Positions 5,446 to 7,964 of a DNA stretch of 7,964 bases are shown here, in pieces. Under the pieces are notes generated by a model. The model made no database searches. It had not been told where the DNA came from and saw nothing but the letters and a program-made list of their open reading frames with translations. Source of the DNA: Sutterella parvirubra YIT 11816 (lineage in GTDB: Bacteria; Pseudomonadota; Gammaproteobacteria; Burkholderiales; Burkholderiaceae_F); the NCBI RefSeq assembly GCF_000250875.1, contig NZ_JH604983.1:14946-22909 (forward strand). The letters are read 5' to 3'. A program made the position numbers and the translations under genes. Position 1 is the first letter of the stretch; each line of letters starts with the position of its first letter.

Positions 5446-7130
5446 CAGGCCTCCTTCTTCGGGGTTTGGGTGGGGTTGTCGTCGGGACCGGAGGCCCCGT
5501 CGTCGAGCCCCGTTCCCGACATGGTACCCGCGCTTCCGAGGCCGTGGAGACCGCGGCGCGGCGTCCATCCGTCATCTCCGTCCGCAGCCACGCGGGTGCC
5601 CTCCACCACGTAGCTCCTTCCCGCCCAAACTTCCCGCGTGATCTGCTGGGTGAAGGCCCCGCAGGAGAGGGAAAGCACTTCCCGAACAGGTTGCGCGGCA
5701 TCGTACGATGCGCATGCGCACTCGGGTTTCCCGCCTTCCGCACGCACCGCTTCCGTCAGCGTCCGGCCCGTGGGGAGCGGGAGCGCCGCCTCGTCGTCCA
5801 GGACGCCCAGCATCGTCATGACGGTGACCGCAAGATCGTCGTGGCCGGCCGGCTCATGATGCACGCCCGAGCCGGGGAAGCGTTTCCCGCCTACGGCGAG
5901 AAACGACCGGATTTCCTGCGGGAGGAGCCCGCCGTGGTTCCCGGCGTTCAAAGGAAGCTCCTCTCCCATGACGAGTTCGCCCGTGGCGACGTCCCCGCGC
6001 ATGACGAAGCGCATGTCGGGGGTGCGCTCGTGGTCGGAAAAAACGACGGCTTCGGAGAACGTCCCCGGAACCCTCCCCTCCACCGCACCGGGACGCGTGG
6101 CGTCGGGCTTCGAGAAGACGAGTCCCACGTCGGGGGACGCCATGAGGGCGTCGCGGGCGCGGAGCATGTTGGCCGCGGTGGGTTCGCGGAACCAGACGCC
6201 CACGGTGTAGTTCCCGACGATGACGACGTCGTAGTCGGCCGGATTCTTTCCCTCTTTGAGCCCGAGGCCGTCCACCACGGTGAAGCCTGCGTTCCTCAAC
6301 GGGGCCGCCACGTCGACGTGACGGCGCACGACGCCGTGGCCGTGGTCGGACATGACGATGAGCTGGACGTCTTCGTCCTTCCCCGTACGCTCCCACCAGT
6401 CGAGGATGCGGCCGAACTGACGGTCGGCGTCGCGCCTCGCCTCAATGGTGCGGGGGTCGTCCAGCCCGAACTCGTGCTCGGAGTGGTCGGGCTCGCCGAT
6501 CCAGACGACGGCGACCTCGGGAAGAGTCTGCGGTCCCTGCGCGGCGTCCAATAGGAGAAAAGCGTCCACCGTCATCCGGTTCCCGTCGAAGTCGGGGAAC
6601 GTCAGAGGCGCGCCCGGAACGCCGGCGGCCCGGAGCCGTTCGATCTCACTTTCCGGCACCGTCCGCGCGAGGTCGTGCACCGGCACGCAGCAGTGTCCTT
6701 CGAAGCGCTCGGCGCGCACGTGCTGAAGACGCGTCGACCCCGCGGAATTCGCGCAGTAGACGCGCATGCGCATCGTATTTCGTGCGAGCCGCTCACCCAT
6801 CGACGGGACGCGGCAGCAACCGCGGTCGAGGGCGTCGGCGGCCAGCACCGAATCCATCGACGAGCCGCGGAAAAGGAGCGCCTCCTTCGGCATGCCCCGC
6901 CGGTAGAACCAGTTTTGGATCACGCCGTGGTCCTTCGGGCGGAAGCCCGAGAAGATCGACGGGTGGTTGACGTAGGTCTCCGTGGGGAAGGACGCGAGGT
7001 ACTTCGTCCACGTGTGATGTTCGCGGGCGAAGCGCGCGACGTTCGGCATCTGGTCGTCCGTCGCGTCGTCGGGGCGCAGCCCGTCGAAGCCGACGATGAT
7101 GAAGCGCGGGGAGCGGTGGGTTTCGGTCAT
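5445..7130 (-). CDS. Type I phosphodiesterase/nucleotide pyrophosphatase family protein (alkaline phosphatase superfamily)
   Basis: A 561-residue probable two-metal phosphoesterase. The set of metal ligands and nucleophile of the NPP family is visible. IIVGFDGLRP holds Asp16. SFPTETYVNHPSIFSG holds nucleophile Thr50 and Asn55, followed by the typical RPKDHGVIQN. IGEPDHSEHEFG holds Asp215 and His219, SDHGHG holds Asp262 and His263, and NAGNHGG holds His399. Members cleave nucleotide or phospholipid-type phosphodiesters or phosphomonoesters; the substrate here cannot be read from sequence. No signal peptide is evident, since the first strand begins at residue 10, so it is probably cytosolic, unlike many secreted relatives. 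Residues after about 465 go beyond the catalytic core, and the last 45 are a Gly/Asp/Pro-rich tail. The ATG lacks a clear Shine-Dalgarno sequence but precedes motif I at the expected distance. It follows an OppC-type permease and overlaps serB, so import then dephosphorylation of a phosphorylated compound is possible but unproven. Confidence 0.88.
   Translation of the reverse strand: MTETHRSPRFIIVGFDGLRPDDATDDQMPNVARFAREHHTWTKYLASFPTETYVNHPSIFSGFRPKDHGVIQNWFYRRGMPKEALLFRGSSMDSVLAADALDRGCCRVPSMGERLARNTMRMRVYCANSAGSTRLQHVRAERFEGHCCVPVHDLARTVPESEIERLRAAGVPGAPLTFPDFDGNRMTVDAFLLLDAAQGPQTLPEVAVVWIGEPDHSEHEFGLDDPRTIEARRDADRQFGRILDWWERTGKDEDVQLIVMSDHGHGVVRRHVDVAAPLRNAGFTVVDGLGLKEGKNPADYDVVIVGNYTVGVWFREPTAANMLRARDALMASPDVGLVFSKPDATRPGAVEGRVPGTFSEAVVFSDHERTPDMRFVMRGDVATGELVMGEELPLNAGNHGGLLPQEIRSFLAVGGKRFPGSGVHHEPAGHDDLAVTVMTMLGVLDDEAALPLPTGRTLTEAVRAEGGKPECACASYDAAQPVREVLSLSCGAFTQQITREVWAGRSYVVEGTRVAADGDDGWTPRRGLHGLGSAGTMSGTGLDDGASGPDDNPTQTPKKEA
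5450..5455 (-). promoter_or_regulatory. Ribosome-binding site that fixes the serB start
   Basis: AGGAGG on the minus strand, four bases before the serB ATG and inside the last codons of the phosphodiesterase gene. The TGA of the upstream gene and the ATG of serB share one base (TGATG). This arrangement is typical of translational coupling by terminating ribosomes, and it rules against the in-frame start 123 bases further upstream. Confidence 0.8.
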
Positions 7131-7162
7131 GGTGCTTGGGCAGCAGGTGAGTTGTCTGAAGG

Positions 7163-7192
7163 ATGGTAAGGGGTTCGGGTTGCGGTGTTCAA
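7163..7192 (-). promoter_or_regulatory. Candidate sigma-70 promoter for the phosphodiesterase-serB pair
   Basis: On the minus strand TTGAAC (7192-7187) resembles a -35 and TACCAT (7168-7163) a -10, with an 18-base spacer. Each matches consensus at about four of six bases. Transcription would begin about 25 bases before the phosphodiesterase ATG. The -35 overlaps a tandem 8-bp repeat, so regulation there is plausible. This is modest evidence in GC-rich DNA, and read-through from the transporter gene is an alternative. Confidence 0.4.
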
Positions 7193-7200
7193 CGGTGTTC
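7183..7200. repeat. Tandem direct repeat CGGTGTTC at the candidate -35
   Basis: CGGTGTTC occurs at 7183-7190 and again at 7193-7200, a 10-bp period that puts both copies on the same face of the helix. The repeats overlap the TTGAAC -35 candidate. Direct-repeat half-sites one helical turn apart are used by some response regulators, notably PhoB-like and OmpR-like ones, but the sequence is not a recognisable Pho box. Confidence 0.4.
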
Positions 7201-7210
7201 GGAGGCCATC

Positions 7211-7227
7211 GAGGAAGAAAGAAAAAG
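7211..7227 (-). other. T-rich tract after the permease gene, no clear stem
   Basis: On the minus strand CCCTTTTTCTTTCTTCCTC begins about 12 bases after the permease TAG. It is the only long pyrimidine tract in the window and is placed where an intrinsic terminator would have its T-run. I could not find a stable stem directly before it, as the preceding GC-rich bases pair over only 3 bp. It may be a degenerate or Rho-assisted termination site, or simply spacer. Confidence 0.25.
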
Positions 7228-7239
7228 GGTCTGCCGGGC

Positions 7240-7964
7240 CTACCTCGCCGCGGGTTCGAGCTTCTGCTGCACCCAGTCGCCGACGATCGACATCGAGAGG
7301 GTCGACAAGACGATCACGACGCCCGGCACGACGGCGATCCACCAGGCGGTGGTGAGGTAGTCGCGGCCGAACCCCAGCATCGTCCCCAAGGAACTCATCG
7401 GGGGCTGGACGCCCACGCCGAGGAACGACAACGACGTTTCAAGCAGGATCATCCCGGGAAAGTTGAGCGTCATGTTGACGACCAAAGCCGAGGCGATGTT
7501 GGGGAGGATGTGCCGCATGGCGATCCGCATCGTCGGGATCCCGAGGCACTCGAGGGCCCCGGCGTAGCCTTCGGTGTAGGCGGAGCGCGCGAGGTTTCTC
7601 GTCAATCGCGCATAGCGGTCCCAGCCGTAGACCGCCATGATCACGATGATGACGGAGATGTCGGTCCCCAGAAACGCGATGATCGTGAGCGCGAGGATGA
7701 TGAAGGGAAGGCTCGCCGTGACGTCGACCCCCATGTTGACGGCGTCGTCCGTCAAGCCCCCGAAGCGGGCGGCGAGGAAGCCCAAAGTAGTGCCGATCAG
7801 CGCCCCGAGGATGGTCCCGGTGACGGCGAGCAGAAACGAGAGCCGGATCGAGTGCAGAAGACGCGTGAGCACGTCGCGGCCGAGCTCATCGGTCCCGAGC
7901 GGGTGCGCGAGGTGGGTGAAGGGCGGCACGAGCCGCGCCATCAGGTCCATGTCCTCGATCCCGT
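7240..7964 (-). CDS. ABC transporter permease, DppC/OppC type, N-terminus beyond the right edge
   Basis: An inner-membrane permease subunit of a peptide, nickel or related solute importer; the frame stays open to the right edge, so the first membrane helix is missing. The visible part begins GIEDMDLMARLVPP, then HPLGTDELGRDVLTRLL, the conserved sequence that precedes the transmembrane domain in DppC/OppC proteins. Numbering from the methionine at 7950, membrane helices appear at about 36-60 (SFLLAVTGTILGALIGTTLG), 78-96 (ASLPFIILALTIIAFLG), 98-110 (ISVIIVIMAVYGW), 153-173 and 203-222 (WIAVVPGVVIVLSTLSMSIV). The cytoplasmic EAA loop that docks on the ATPase is present: YAGALECLGIPTMRIAMRHILPN, about 129-151. 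The C-terminal FLGVGVQPP and GDWVQQKLEP stretches are family signatures. Partner permease, ATPases and binding protein are presumably upstream, off the window. Substrate cannot be told. Family call is secure. Confidence 0.93.
   Translation of the reverse strand, partial: GIEDMDLMARLVPPFTHLAHPLGTDELGRDVLTRLLHSIRLSFLLAVTGTILGALIGTTLGFLAARFGGLTDDAVNMGVDVTASLPFIILALTIIAFLGTDISVIIVIMAVYGWDRYARLTRNLARSAYTEGYAGALECLGIPTMRIAMRHILPNIASALVVNMTLNFPGMILLETSLSFLGVGVQPPMSSLGTMLGFGRDYLTTAWWIAVVPGVVIVLSTLSMSIVGDWVQQKLEPAAR

Noticed and set aside
5446..5568. A 41-residue longer N-terminus for SerB starting at 5568
   Set aside because: It would overlap the phosphodiesterase by 124 bases and add an Arg/Pro-rich segment foreign to SerB, whereas the start at 5445 has a near-ideal AGGAGG.
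4630..6554. Two long plus-strand frames (4630-5613 and 5466-6554) opposite serB and the phosphodiesterase
   Set aside because: Both mirror genes whose catalytic motifs are intact on the minus strand; no domain or ribosome-binding site supports the plus frames.
7211..7240. T-rich tract after the permease considered as a full intrinsic terminator
   Set aside because: No stable GC stem directly precedes the tract; kept only as a low-confidence note.

Overview
This is a GC-rich bacterial chromosomal segment. All six genes I can support read on the minus strand, and long open frames on the plus strand are composition shadows of them. SerB carries the FDMDST motif and an N-terminal region of the kind seen in Betaproteobacteria. 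Together with the GC-rich codon use and an accessory cluster of TPR, DUF1266 and ankyrin proteins, this suggests a pseudomonadotal, possibly betaproteobacterial, host. That placement is tentative and comes from memory of the families, not from a search. I see no rRNA, tRNA, insertion sequence, CRISPR array or phage gene.

In transcription order (right to left), the window opens with most of a DppC/OppC-type ABC transporter permease (7240-7964), whose N-terminus lies beyond the right edge. A 109-base gap with a plausible promoter and a tandem 8-bp repeat follows. Next comes a nucleotide pyrophosphatase/alkaline-phosphatase superfamily phosphodiesterase (5445-7130) with its full metal-site motif set. 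Its stop codon overlaps by one base the start of serB, phosphoserine phosphatase (4570-5445), so the two are probably translationally coupled. The 178 bases after serB contain a strong bulged hairpin, a second palindrome and a possible weak promoter.

The left half is a set of three proteins built from interaction or poorly characterised domains. These are a 639-aa TPR protein with two further conserved-looking regions and an acidic tail (2472-4391), a 348-aa DUF1266 protein with a helical N-terminal extension (1230-2276), and an ankyrin-repeat protein that runs off the left edge (1-1094). They are co-oriented, with gaps of 195 and 135 bases. A perfect 9-bp hairpin lies just after the TPR gene, and a small hairpin abuts the DUF1266 ribosome-binding site.

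The right half looks like ordinary metabolism and transport: peptide-type import, phosphoester hydrolysis and serine biosynthesis. The left half is the part most likely to hold something undescribed. Its domain mix resembles intracellular immunity or interaction loci, but no toxin, secretion marker or effector is visible here, so a function cannot be assigned. No gene-free stretch exceeds 300 bases.
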